11,746 nt of DNA from an uncultured Leucobacter sp. (GTDB lineage: Bacteria > Actinomycetota > Actinomycetes > Actinomycetales > Microbacteriaceae), in NCBI GenBank assembly GCA_945952575.1, contig CAMFIY010000052.1, positions 1 through 11,746 on the forward strand, given 5' to 3'. The notes beneath the pieces are model-generated. The model saw only the letters and a program-made list of their open reading frames with translations, ran no database searches and was not told where the DNA came from. A program made the translations under genes and the position numbers. Of the stretch, positions 1 through 6,920 are shown one piece after another (position 1 is the first letter of the stretch; the number at the start of each line of letters is the position of its first letter).

Positions 1-422
1 GGCCGGAGGTCGCCGCGCTGCCGGGCCTCGAGCTGCTCGATCTCGAGACCGTGGTGAAGCACGCCCCCGTCTCGGCGCTCGGCGTCCGAGCCGAGGCCGT
101 GGAGATCGTACGCGCCGCCGCCGAGGAGTTCGTGGCCGCCCAGGCCGAACGCGATGCGCTGCCGGCGCTCCTGTCGCTGCGCGGGCATGTGCTCGGAATC
201 CTCGACGAGGAGCTGTGCCGGGCCCGGCGCCGGGCCTCGGGCGAGGCCCGGGAGAGCGGCGATGCGAGAGCGGAGGATCCGGTCGCCGATGAGGTGGAGG
301 CGGCGCTGCGCAGGCTCGTCGGCCGCCTGCTGCACGATCCGACCACCCGCATCCGGGCTCTCGGCCGAGCGGGCAGATCCGAGACCGCACGAGACGCGGT
401 GTCCGCGCTCTTCGGGCTGTGA
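1..422 (+). CDS. hemA: Glutamyl-tRNA reductase, C-terminal part (5' truncated by window)
   Basis: This is the 3' end of glutamyl-tRNA reductase, which uses NADPH to reduce glutamyl-tRNA(Glu) to glutamate-1-semialdehyde, the first committed step of C5-pathway tetrapyrrole synthesis in the cytoplasm. The reading frame is open from base 3, with no start inside the window, so about 139 residues are visible. They match the helical dimerisation region: a PEVAALPGLELLDLE stretch, then a long amphipathic helix with AEEFVAAQ, a DEELCRARRR segment, and the typical end EAALRRLVGRLLHDPT followed by the terminal SALFGL. The catalytic and NADPH domains lie upstream of the window. The TGA stop is followed about 70 nt later by cpfC on the same strand, so co-transcription with the terminal heme genes is likely. 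Assignment rests on family pattern recognition and is fairly secure despite the truncation. Confidence 0.88.
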   Translation, partial: PEVAALPGLELLDLETVVKHAPVSALGVRAEAVEIVRAAAEEFVAAQAERDALPALLSLRGHVLGILDEELCRARRRASGEARESGDARAEDPVADEVEAALRRLVGRLLHDPTTRIRALGRAGRSETARDAVSALFGL

Positions 423-490
423 ACGAGCCTCGGCGGAACGAATCCCCGCTCCGCACCGACACACGAGAAAGACTGGTGACGCACGACATC

Positions 491-1585
491 ATGGCTACGA
501 CCGCCGCACCCTACGACGCCCTGCTGCTCTGCTCGTTCGGCGGGCCGAACGGTCCGGACGACGTGATCCCGTTCCTCAAGAACGTGACGCGGGGCAAGAA
601 CATCCCCGAGGACCGCCTCGCCGAGGTAGGCACGCACTACGGCCGCTTCGGCGGGAAGAGCCCGATCAACGAGCAGAACCTCGAACTGCTCGCCGCGCTT
701 CGCGCCGAGCTGGACGATCGAGGGATCGACCTGCCCGTGATCTGGGGCAACCGGAACTGGCATCCCTACACCGTCGATGCGCTGCGAGACGCCGCGGCAT
801 TCGGAGCGAAGCGCATCCTGGTGCTCGTCACGAGCGCCTACGCGTCATACTCCGGCAGCCGGCAGTACCGCGAGCACCTGGCCGCCGCCCGCGCAGAGCT
901 GGGGGAGGGCGCTCCCCGGGTCGACATCCTGCGCCCCTTCTTCAATGATCCGGGCTTCGTCGACGCCAACGCGGACGCGATCCGCGACGCCGGTGAGATG
1001 CTCGCGGGGGGTCTGGACGGCGCGCACGTCGTGTACGTCACCCACTCGATCCCGGACACCATGCAGGACGCGTCGGAGGCGACGGGCCCCGGCTATCGGG
1101 AGCAGCACGAGGACGTTCGTGAGAGTATCGACGCCCGGCTCGCCGACGGCGGCGCGGCGGTCGACTCCTCTCTCGCCTACTGCTCCCGCTCCGGCGATCC
1201 GCGAGTGCCCTGGCTCGAACCGGACGTCAACGACCATATCGAGGCGCTTGCCGGGCGCGGTGTCGAGCGCATCGTGATCGCGCCGATCGGCTTCGTCTCC
1301 GATCACATGGAGGTCGCTTTCGATCTCGACGTCGAGGCGATGGACACTGCGGCCGAGTGCGGTGTCGCCGCGGCGCGTGCGGCGACGGTCGGGGTCCGCC
1401 CCGGGTTCGTCTCCGGTCTCGTCGACCTGGTGGTCGAGCGCGCGGCGCGCGAGCGGGGGGAGGATGCGGCCCGCCCGACGGTCGGCATGCTCGCGGCCTT
1501 CCCGGATGAGGCGCCGCCCGGCAGCTGCCGGATGCGGCACGGCGAGATCACCGGGATCCCCGTGATCGCCGGCGAGATCGATTGA
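491..1585 (+). CDS. cpfC: Coproporphyrin III ferrochelatase
   Basis: CpfC (historically HemH) inserts Fe2+ into coproporphyrin III to give coproheme in the cytoplasm, the penultimate step of the pathway used by Actinomycetota and Firmicutes. The 364-residue product has the usual length and conserved blocks: YDALLLCSFGGP (8-19), GGKSPINEQN (54-63), GNRNWHPY (86-93), TSAYASYSGSRQY (114-126), THSIP (184-188) and WLEPDVNDH (241-249). His185 and Glu274 (in DHMEVAFDLD) match the metal-handling His/Glu pair of B. subtilis ferrochelatase. Cysteines occur only at 14, 231, 290 and 346. The start is uncertain: ATG 491 fits the family, but in-frame GTG 476 has a weak purine-rich GAGAAAG just upstream and would add five residues; GTG 419 is less likely. 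The next gene starts 35 nt downstream, consistent with an operon with chdC. Coproporphyrin rather than protoporphyrin as substrate is inferred from the adjacent chdC. Confidence 0.93.
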   Translation: MATTAAPYDALLLCSFGGPNGPDDVIPFLKNVTRGKNIPEDRLAEVGTHYGRFGGKSPINEQNLELLAALRAELDDRGIDLPVIWGNRNWHPYTVDALRDAAAFGAKRILVLVTSAYASYSGSRQYREHLAAARAELGEGAPRVDILRPFFNDPGFVDANADAIRDAGEMLAGGLDGAHVVYVTHSIPDTMQDASEATGPGYREQHEDVRESIDARLADGGAAVDSSLAYCSRSGDPRVPWLEPDVNDHIEALAGRGVERIVIAPIGFVSDHMEVAFDLDVEAMDTAAECGVAAARAATVGVRPGFVSGLVDLVVERAARERGEDAARPTVGMLAAFPDEAPPGSCRMRHGEITGIPVIAGEID

Positions 1586-1607
1586 GACCGACCGAAGACC
1601 CACGACT

Positions 1608-1614
1608 GAGAGGA
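1608..1614 (+). promoter_or_regulatory. Ribosome binding site of chdC
   Basis: GAGAGGA lies 6 nt before ATG 1621. It decides the chdC start: the frame is also open to a TTG at 1582 inside the end of cpfC, but that codon has no comparable site and would add a 13-residue non-conserved extension. Confidence 0.6.
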
Positions 1615-1620
1615 TCCATC

Positions 1621-2355
1621 ATGACCGTCGCGAACGAGACCGCCCGACCGACCGTCGACCATTCGGGCATCGCCGAGTCCATCAACGGGGCGGTGAACTT
1701 CACCATGTACGCCGTGTTCCGGGAGGATCGGACGGTTCCGCGGGCAGTCGCAGGCGCCGCGGTGTCGGCTTCCGTCGAATGGATCGCGGCTCGGCTCGGC
1801 TCGGTCGCAGGGCTCGCGGTGCGGGGATGGTACGACGTATCGGGCTTCCGTGCCGACGCCGATCTGCTGGTCTGGTTGCACGCTCCGCGGGCCGAGGCGC
1901 TGCAGGAGGCCTACCGGACGATCCTCGAGGGGGCCGACGGGCGGCTCGTGCCGGTCTGGTCGAGCATCGGCGTCCACCGCGCCGCCGAGTTCAACCGCGG
2001 TCACGTGCCGGCCTTCCTCGCCGGTGACGCCCCGAAGGACTACGTGTGCGTGTATCCGTTCGTCCGCGGGCGCGAGTGGTATCTGCTGCCGGAGCAGGAG
2101 CGGCGCGAGCTGCTGCGGGAGCACGGTGCCGCCGCTCGCGGATACGGGGACGTGCTCGCCAACACGGTCGCCTCCTTCGCGCTCGGCGACTACGAGTGGC
2201 TGCTGGCGTTCGAAGCGGATGAACTCACCCGGATCGTCGACCTGATGCGCGAACTCCGGGCCGTCGGCGCGCGCCGGCACGTGATCGAGGAGACCCCGTT
2301 CTTCACCGGGCCGCGGCGCTCGGCCGAGGAGCTGCTGCGGCGGGCTTTCGGCTGA
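1621..2355 (+). CDS. chdC: Coproheme decarboxylase (HemQ)
   Basis: ChdC (HemQ) uses peroxide to decarboxylate two propionates of coproheme to vinyls, giving heme b, the last step of the coproporphyrin-dependent pathway. The 244-residue product is a chlorite-dismutase-fold protein. Visible blocks are GWYDVSGFRADADLLVW (69-85), EFNRGHVPAF (123-132), YPFVRGREWYLLP (145-157), LLREHG (164-169) and VGARRHVIEETPFFTG (215-230). Tyr145 corresponds to the catalytic tyrosine and His168 to the axial heme ligand. His128 lies 17 residues before Tyr145, the spacing of the distal His118/Tyr135 pair known in the Corynebacterium diphtheriae enzyme, which marks it as the actinobacterial type. The gene follows cpfC by 35 nt, so the two consecutive enzymes are probably co-translated from one message. 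It looks complete, with no anomalies. Confidence 0.95.
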   Translation: MTVANETARPTVDHSGIAESINGAVNFTMYAVFREDRTVPRAVAGAAVSASVEWIAARLGSVAGLAVRGWYDVSGFRADADLLVWLHAPRAEALQEAYRTILEGADGRLVPVWSSIGVHRAAEFNRGHVPAFLAGDAPKDYVCVYPFVRGREWYLLPEQERRELLREHGAAARGYGDVLANTVASFALGDYEWLLAFEADELTRIVDLMRELRAVGARRHVIEETPFFTGPRRSAEELLRRAFG

Positions 2356-2369
2356 CGCGCGCGCAGGTT

Positions 2370-2391
2370 TTCGCTGATCATTGCGAATTTT
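2370..2391 (+). terminator. Weak possible terminator after chdC
   Basis: TTCGC (2370-2374) and GCGAA (2383-2387) form a 5-bp stem with an 8-nt loop, followed by TTTT (2388-2391). This is the only hairpin plus T-run seen between chdC and efeU. The stem is short, so read-through from the heme genes into efeUOB is equally possible. Confidence 0.25.
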
Positions 2392-2413
2392 CACACTTTC
2401 CGACCACTGGCGC

Positions 2414-2443
2414 TGGAAACATCTGATGAATGGATGCTAGGGT
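2414..2443 (+). promoter_or_regulatory. Possible efeUOB promoter
   Basis: TGGAAA (2414-2419) and TAGGGT (2438-2443) are separated by 18 nt and could be -35 and -10 elements. The predicted start of transcription, about 2450, would fall at the left edge of the iron box, an arrangement typical of repression by steric block. Neither hexamer is a strong match, so the placement is tentative. Confidence 0.3.
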
Positions 2444-2448
2444 TGCCG

Positions 2449-2469
2449 AGTAAGGGTTACCTTACTTAC
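2449..2469 (+). promoter_or_regulatory. Iron box (DtxR/IdeR-like operator) upstream of efeU
   Basis: AGTAAGG (2449-2455) and CCTTACT (2460-2466) form a perfect 7-bp inverted repeat around GTTA. Aligned without gaps from 2451 to 2469, the site matches 12 of the 19 positions of the DtxR/IdeR consensus TTAGGTTAGCCTAACCTAA as I recall it, including the GG and CC core positions. It lies 25 nt upstream of the efeU start, in front of an iron-uptake operon, where Fe2+-loaded DtxR-family repressors classically act. Repression under iron sufficiency is inferred. A second partial match, TAGGGTTGCC, lies 14 nt upstream at 2438-2447. Confidence 0.6.
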
Positions 2470-2494
2470 ATCGCACGTTGAAAGGTGCACCCTG

Positions 2495-3391
2495 ATGATC
2501 GCCACACTGCTGATCGGCCTGCGCGAGGGTCTCGAGGCCGCGCTCGTCGTCGGCGTGCTGCTCGCCTACGTGAAGAAGCTCGACCGTCCGGACGCCGCCA
2601 GGAAGATCTGGTTCGGGATCGCCGCCGCCCTCCTGCTCTCGCTCGCGATCGGTGCGATCCTGACCTTCGGCGCGTACGGACTCTCGTTCACCGCCCAGGA
2701 GGTCATCGGCGGTACGCTCTCGATCGTCGCCGTCGCCATGGTCACCTGGATGGTGTTCTGGATGCTGAAGATGTCCCGCGGGATGTCGGGCGAGCTGCGC
2801 GGGCAGGTCGACCGGGCGCTGATCGGCGGCGGTTGGGGTGTGGCCACGGTCGCCTTCGTGTCGATCGCGCGCGAGGGCATCGAGACGGCCCTCTTCATCT
2901 GGGCGACGACGCGAGCGAGCGACGTGAGCCCGCTCTTCGGCTTCCTCTCCGCCGTCTCCGGGATCCTCATCGCTGCGCTGCTCGGCTGGGCGCTCTACCG
3001 GGGGATGCTCCGGATCAACCTCACCGTGTTCTTCCGCTGGTCGGGAGTGCTCCTCATCGTCTTCGCGGCCGGGGTGCTGGCCTACGCCATCCACGACCTG
3101 CAGGAGGCGGGAGTGCTCCCGGGTCCGTTCCTCGCCGCACCGGCCGGCGCGGGCGCCTTCGCGGCGGCATGGTTCGGAGATGCCGCCTGGGCCTTCCAGA
3201 TCTCCCACATCATCCCTCCCGACGGCTTGCTCGGCGTGCTCCTCAAGGGCGTGTTCGGCTTCTCTCCCGAGATGACGAAGCTCGAGATCCTCGTCTGGGT
3301 GCTCTACGTCGCGATCGTCCTCCCCCTGTTCCTCATCAAGTCGTACGCCGGTGCGCGTACACCCGTCTCCGTACGAAAGGACGTCCAGTGA
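2495..3391 (+). CDS. efeU: Ferrous/ferric iron permease of the Ftr1 family, EfeU
   Basis: EfeU is the membrane permease of the EfeUOB iron importer, related to fungal Ftr1. The 298-residue product is strongly hydrophobic, with about seven likely membrane helices. It carries the two diagnostic iron-binding REXXE motifs, REGLE at 10-14 in the first helix and REGIE at 126-130 in a central helix. Other family features are WMLKMSRGMSGEL (89-101), before the second motif, and FQISHIIPPDG (234-244) near the C-terminus. ATG 2495 is preceded by GAAAGG ending 9 nt upstream. The stop codon overlaps the efeO GTG (GTGA), which indicates translational coupling. Unlike E. coli K-12, where efeU is frameshifted, this copy is intact. 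It is the first gene behind the iron box, so iron-repressed expression is expected. Confidence 0.94.
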   Translation: MIATLLIGLREGLEAALVVGVLLAYVKKLDRPDAARKIWFGIAAALLLSLAIGAILTFGAYGLSFTAQEVIGGTLSIVAVAMVTWMVFWMLKMSRGMSGELRGQVDRALIGGGWGVATVAFVSIAREGIETALFIWATTRASDVSPLFGFLSAVSGILIAALLGWALYRGMLRINLTVFFRWSGVLLIVFAAGVLAYAIHDLQEAGVLPGPFLAAPAGAGAFAAAWFGDAAWAFQISHIIPPDGLLGVLLKGVFGFSPEMTKLEILVWVLYVAIVLPLFLIKSYAGARTPVSVRKDVQ

Positions 3392-4596
3392 CCGACATCA
3401 GAACCAGAACCCTGCCGCTCGCCGCGACACTCTCGATCGCCGCACTGGCGCTGACCGGATGCGTCGCCAACACGGCGCCCGGTGCGAGCGCGCAGAAGAA
3501 GATCGCCGTCTCGGCATCCGATGACGCCTGCGCCGTGGAGTCGTCCACGGCCGGGAGCGGCACGCTCACCTTCGCGGTGGAGAACACCGGTTCGAAGGTG
3601 AACGAGTTCTACGTGCTCGGCGAGAACAAACTGACCATCGTCGGAGAAGTCGAGAACATCGCCCCGAGCACCTCCCGCGATCTCACCGTTCAGGTCGGCC
3701 CCGGCACATACTACACGGCGTGCAAGCCGGGCATGGTCGGCGCCGGCGTGGGCCAGGCCGAGTTCAGCGTCTCCGGAGACGAGCTGCAGAGCACGCCCGA
3801 GGCCGACGCGGTCGTCGCGCAGTACATCGGCTACGTGAAGACGCAGACCGAGGAGCTCCTGCCCAAGGTCCAGGAGTTCGTCGACGCCTACAAGAAGGGC
3901 GACGACGCCGAGGCGAAGCGCCTCTTCCCGCTGGCCCGCGTGAACTACGAGCGGATCGAGCCGACCGCCGAGCAGTTCGGGGACCTCGATCCCAAGATCG
4001 ACTACCGGAAGCCCGGCGCCGACGAGGAGGGCATCCCCTTCACCGGCTTCCACCGCATCGAGATGGATCTGTGGCACACGGCCGCGGTGAAGAACGGCGA
4101 CTACCCCGGAGATCCCGACCTCACGCCCCTGACTCCGGCCGAGCGGTCGAAACTGGGCGACCAGCTCGTCGCCGACATCACCGAGCTCAAGACCAAGGTC
4201 GCCGCACCGGACTTCACGCTCACCCTCTCGAACATCACCGAGGGCGCCAAGGGGCTGCTCGAGGAGATCGCGAAGCCCGACGGCAAGTTGCCCGGCGAGG
4301 AGAACGAGTTCGCGCACACCGATCTCTACGACTTCTACGCGAACGTCGAAGGATCCTATGTCGCGTTCGACACGGTGCGCGAGCTGGCCGTCGCGAACGG
4401 CGAGAAGGATCTCGTGAGCGAGCTCGACGACCGCTTCGCCGGCATGTACGCGCTCCTCGACACCTACGGATCCTACGAGAAGGGCTTCGTCTTCTACGAC
4501 ACCGTCGGCGACACCGAGCGCGCGGAGCTCGCGGCGAAGCTGAACGCGCTGAGCGAGCCGATGTCGCGCCTCACCGCCGCGGTCGTGAAAAACTGA
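3388..4596 (+). CDS. efeO: Iron-binding lipoprotein EfeO with cupredoxin-like and M75 domains
   Basis: EfeO is the extracytoplasmic iron-binding and delivery component of EfeUOB. The 402-residue product starts with a lipoprotein signal: a basic N-terminus, a hydrophobic stretch at about 9-22 and lipobox LTGC with Cys25 as the predicted lipid anchor. Residues ~37-130 form a cupredoxin-like domain with Cys48 and Cys112 (in YYTACKPGM). Residues ~135-402 form an imelysin-like M75 domain with the HxxE motif HRIE at 222-225, FTGFHRIEMDLW around it, and a late FYANVEGSY block. The start is GTG 3388, preceded by GAAAGGACG at 3375-3383 and overlapping the efeU stop by 4 nt. An in-frame extension far upstream into efeU is a shadow. 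The next gene begins 4 nt after the stop. Lipidation fits a monoderm actinobacterium that has no periplasm in which to retain the protein. Confidence 0.94.
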   Translation: MTDIRTRTLPLAATLSIAALALTGCVANTAPGASAQKKIAVSASDDACAVESSTAGSGTLTFAVENTGSKVNEFYVLGENKLTIVGEVENIAPSTSRDLTVQVGPGTYYTACKPGMVGAGVGQAEFSVSGDELQSTPEADAVVAQYIGYVKTQTEELLPKVQEFVDAYKKGDDAEAKRLFPLARVNYERIEPTAEQFGDLDPKIDYRKPGADEEGIPFTGFHRIEMDLWHTAAVKNGDYPGDPDLTPLTPAERSKLGDQLVADITELKTKVAAPDFTLTLSNITEGAKGLLEEIAKPDGKLPGEENEFAHTDLYDFYANVEGSYVAFDTVRELAVANGEKDLVSELDDRFAGMYALLDTYGSYEKGFVFYDTVGDTERAELAAKLNALSEPMSRLTAAVVKN

Positions 4597-4600
4597 TCGT

Positions 4601-5908
4601 ATGAACGAGGCCGCCTCCGCGCAACCGGCATCCGAGTCCCCTGAACCTCCCAGGCCGTCGCGGCGCGACCTGTTCGGGGCGATCGGCGCCGGTGTCGCGG
4701 GGATCGCGCTCGGCGCAGCGGGCGGCACGGTCGCGACGAGCGCCGCACTGAGCGGTGGCGGCAGAGGATCGGGGACGGGGACCGTGCCTTTTCACGGTGC
4801 TCATCAGGCGGGCATCGTGACACCGGCGCAGGATCGCCTGCACTTCGCCTCCTTCACGATGATCGACGGCACCGGTCGCGACGAGTTGATCTCGCTGCTG
4901 CAGGATTGGACGGTGGCGGCCGAACGGCTGACGCGCGGGCGCGATATCGGGACGGGTGTGGCGCCCGACAACGCGCTGCTGCCGCCCGATGACACGGGTG
5001 AGGCGGAAGGGCTCAGCGCGGGCAACCTGACCCTGACGTTCGGGATGGGGCGAGAGCTGTTCGCGGGGCGCGACGGGGATCCCTACGGCATCCGCGATCG
5101 TCTGCCTGCGGCATTCGCCCCGCTGCCGTCCTTCGCGCACGACCTCCTCGAACCCGCCCAGAGCGGCGGCGACCTCTGCATCCAGGCCTGCGCGGACGAT
5201 CCGCAGGTCGCCGTGCACGCGATCCGCAATCTGACCCGGATCGCGATGGGCCGGGCTCATCTGGCCTGGAGCCAGCTCGGGTTCGGTCGGACCTCCTCGA
5301 CCTCGCGTGCGCAGGACACGCCGAGGAACCTGTTCGGGTTCAAGGACGGTACCGCGAACATCATGGCTGAGGAGCAGTCGGCGCTGGGGGAGCACGTCTG
5401 GGTCGGCGCCGAGGCGCCCGCCTGGCTGCGCGGCGGGAGTTATCTCGTGGCGCGGAAGATCATGATGACGATCGAGAACTGGGATCGCACCTCGCTGCAG
5501 GAGCAGGAGCGGATCGTCGGCCGGACGAAGCTCGAAGGCGGTCCGCTCTCCGGCGGGGCGGAGTTCGCGGAACCGGACTTCGCGGCGATCGCCGAGGGGA
5601 GCGCCGCCGCAGGGCCGGCGATCGATGTCGATGCCCACATCCGGCTGGCGCACCCGACGCAGAACGGCGGAGCACGGATCCTGCGCCGCGGCTACAACTA
5701 CGTGGACGGCTCCAACAACCTCGGTCAGCTCGGCGCCGGTCTGTTCTTCATCTCGTTCCAACGCGATCCCGCGGCGTTCGTCACACTGCAGCGCTCCCTG
5801 AAGGGCGATCTGATGAACGAGTACGTGCGGCATGTCGGATCGGGCCTCTGGGCGGTGCCGCGCGGCGTCCGCGCCGGGGAGTACCTCGGGCAGGCGCTGT
5901 TCGCCTGA
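4601..5908 (+). CDS. efeB: Tat-exported DyP-type heme peroxidase EfeB
   Basis: EfeB is the heme peroxidase partner of EfeUO, thought to oxidise Fe2+ or assist iron release outside the membrane; a deferrochelatase role has been proposed and disputed. The 435-residue product begins with a twin-arginine signal: SRRDLFG at 20-26 followed by a hydrophobic Ala/Gly-rich stretch to about residue 50, so it is exported folded with heme. DyP hallmarks are the GFKDGTAN segment at 246-253, with distal Asp249; His346 in AHIRLAHP, the likely proximal heme ligand; and the RRGYNY block at 362-367, which supplies the distal Arg. The family-typical LFFISFQRDP lies at 381-390. ATG 4601 starts 4 nt after the efeO stop with only a weak purine run upstream, so it probably depends on coupling to efeO. 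Its heme cofactor is the end product of the chdC gene just upstream. Confidence 0.94.
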   Translation: MNEAASAQPASESPEPPRPSRRDLFGAIGAGVAGIALGAAGGTVATSAALSGGGRGSGTGTVPFHGAHQAGIVTPAQDRLHFASFTMIDGTGRDELISLLQDWTVAAERLTRGRDIGTGVAPDNALLPPDDTGEAEGLSAGNLTLTFGMGRELFAGRDGDPYGIRDRLPAAFAPLPSFAHDLLEPAQSGGDLCIQACADDPQVAVHAIRNLTRIAMGRAHLAWSQLGFGRTSSTSRAQDTPRNLFGFKDGTANIMAEEQSALGEHVWVGAEAPAWLRGGSYLVARKIMMTIENWDRTSLQEQERIVGRTKLEGGPLSGGAEFAEPDFAAIAEGSAAAGPAIDVDAHIRLAHPTQNGGARILRRGYNYVDGSNNLGQLGAGLFFISFQRDPAAFVTLQRSLKGDLMNEYVRHVGSGLWAVPRGVRAGEYLGQALFA

Positions 5909-6029
5909 GTCGGGCGCCGGTCGGCCGTTTCTGCGCTCACAGCTCGACGATTCCGGGGCCCGCGCCGGCTTCTCCACAGATTCGGGATCACCGCCGCATC
6001 GGCGGTCTCGAGCTGTCTAACCTGGCCGC
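5909..6029 (+). promoter_or_regulatory. efeB-comEA spacer with hairpin, inverted repeat and leaderless -10
   Basis: No gene fits in this 121-nt gap. ACCGCCG (5990-5996) and CGGCGGT (6000-6006) form a perfect 7-bp hairpin with a CAT loop. A separate perfect 9-bp inverted repeat, ACAGCTCGA (5939-5947) and TCGAGCTGT (6008-6016), brackets it with a 60-nt loop. No U-run follows, so a role as efeB terminator is uncertain. TAACCT (6018-6023) is a good actinobacterial -10 (TAnnnT) lying 6 nt before ATG 6030, with no ribosome binding site, which suggests a leaderless comEA message. No convincing -35 is visible. Confidence 0.45.
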
Positions 6030-6920
6030 ATGCCAGCACACGCCGCTCCTCCCTCGGTCCGTTCCGACGCCATAGGTGGGCGCGACCGCGCATCCTCGCT
6101 CCGCTTCCGGCACGATCCGGGTCCCTTCCTCTGGGGCGCGGTGCCGGCGGATCGACCCCTCGTGCCGTCGGCGGCTGCGGCGCGGCGATCCGACTCGCCC
6201 AAACCGCTGGATTGGAGACCGCCGCCCAGATTCCGGGATCGGGTGCTCCGGGCCATCGGCACCCCCGTGATCGTCGGGGTGGTCCTCTTCGCCGGTGCGG
6301 TCGCCACAGCCGTCGTACTCGGGCTCGTCCAACCGCACACGCCGGAGACGGCCGCGGCGTTCGGCGAACCAGACGGATCCGGCCCGCCGGCCGCCGACGG
6401 CGCCGCCGATGCCGCCGCCGATGCCGCCGATGCCGCCGCCGATGCCGCCGCCGATGCCGCCGGCGATCGGGCGGAGACGGTCACCGTGCTGGTGCACGTC
6501 GTCGGCAAGGTGAAGTCGCCCGGGGTGGTCGAACTGTCCGCGGGGGCGCGCGTGCGGGACGCGATCGCGGCGGCGGGAGGCGCGACCGATCGCGCTGCGC
6601 TGGCCTCGGTGAATCTTGCGCGCGCGGTCGTCGACGGCGAGCAGATAGCGGTCTCCCGGCCCCCTGCCGCCGGGGCGGCCGCAGGGGCAGCAGGCTCCGG
6701 ATCCGTCGGCACGACGGCGCCGGATCCCGTGATGATCGGCTTGAACTCGTCCGACGCGGCTGCGCTCGAGGAACTGCCGAACGTCGGCCCCGCGCTGGCG
6801 CAGCGGATCATCGAGTGGCGTCAGGCGCACGGCGCCTTCTCCGACGTCGAGCAACTGCTCGAAGTCCCCGGCATCGGCCCCAAGACACTGGCGGGGTTCC
6901 GCGATCGGGTGCGCGTATGA
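6030..6920 (+). CDS. comEA: ComEA-family DNA-binding protein (SLBB plus helix-hairpin-helix)
   Basis: ComEA is the membrane-anchored DNA receptor that hands DNA to the ComEC channel during natural transformation. The 296-residue product has a cytoplasmic, Pro/Arg-rich N-terminus of about 75 residues, one transmembrane helix (~77-101), and an Ala/Asp low-complexity linker (121-146) made of AAD/AAAD units. An SLBB domain follows (~151-209, VLVHVVGKVKSPGVVEL onward), then a second Ala/Gly linker, and a C-terminal double helix-hairpin-helix (237-296) with LPNVGPALAQRI (249-260) and VPGIGPKTL (279-287). ATG 6030 fits a leaderless start from TAACCT at 6018-6023. The stop overlaps the comEC start (ATGA). 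The long N-terminal tail and the repeat linker are the unusual parts. Actual competence in this organism is not shown by the sequence. Confidence 0.9.
   Translation: MPAHAAPPSVRSDAIGGRDRASSLRFRHDPGPFLWGAVPADRPLVPSAAAARRSDSPKPLDWRPPPRFRDRVLRAIGTPVIVGVVLFAGAVATAVVLGLVQPHTPETAAAFGEPDGSGPPAADGAADAAADAADAAADAAADAAGDRAETVTVLVHVVGKVKSPGVVELSAGARVRDAIAAAGGATDRAALASVNLARAVVDGEQIAVSRPPAAGAAAGAAGSGSVGTTAPDPVMIGLNSSDAAALEELPNVGPALAQRIIEWRQAHGAFSDVEQLLEVPGIGPKTLAGFRDRVRV
6402..6467 (+). repeat. In-frame GCC/GAT tandem repeat in comEA linker
   Basis: Six consecutive units of 9 or 12 bp (9, 12, 9, 12, 12, 12) are built from GCC codons ending in GAT; the last is slightly degenerate (GCCGCCGGCGAT). They encode alternating AAD and AAAD. 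All unit lengths are multiples of three, so gain or loss of units changes linker length without a frameshift. The tract lies between the transmembrane helix and the SLBB domain. Confidence 0.85.

Noticed and set aside
1303..2394. Antisense open frame opposite cpfC and chdC
   Set aside because: It crosses two well-supported sense genes and their junction and reads as low-complexity basic and polar sequence.
3388..4596. Extending efeO upstream to 2485 as a 703-residue protein
   Set aside because: The added part is efeU read in another frame and is Arg/Pro-rich. GTG 3388 has a ribosome binding site and is followed by a clean lipoprotein signal.
3304..4728. Antisense open frame of over 450 codons opposite efeO
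   Set aside because: It lies wholly opposite the clearly recognisable efeU end, efeO and efeB start, and has no recognisable motif.
4571..5977. Antisense open frame opposite efeB
   Set aside because: It is a composition shadow; the sense strand encodes a full DyP peroxidase.
5970..5978. DnaA-box-like TTCTCCACA
   Set aside because: It matches TTATCCACA at 8 of 9 positions, but it is a single copy with no AT-rich unwinding region or dnaA/dnaN neighbour, so it is no evidence for an origin.
6212..6916. Extending comEC upstream through comEA
   Set aside because: The extra sequence is comEA in a shifted frame, dominated by Arg and Gly. The ATGA overlap at 6917 is a standard coupled start.
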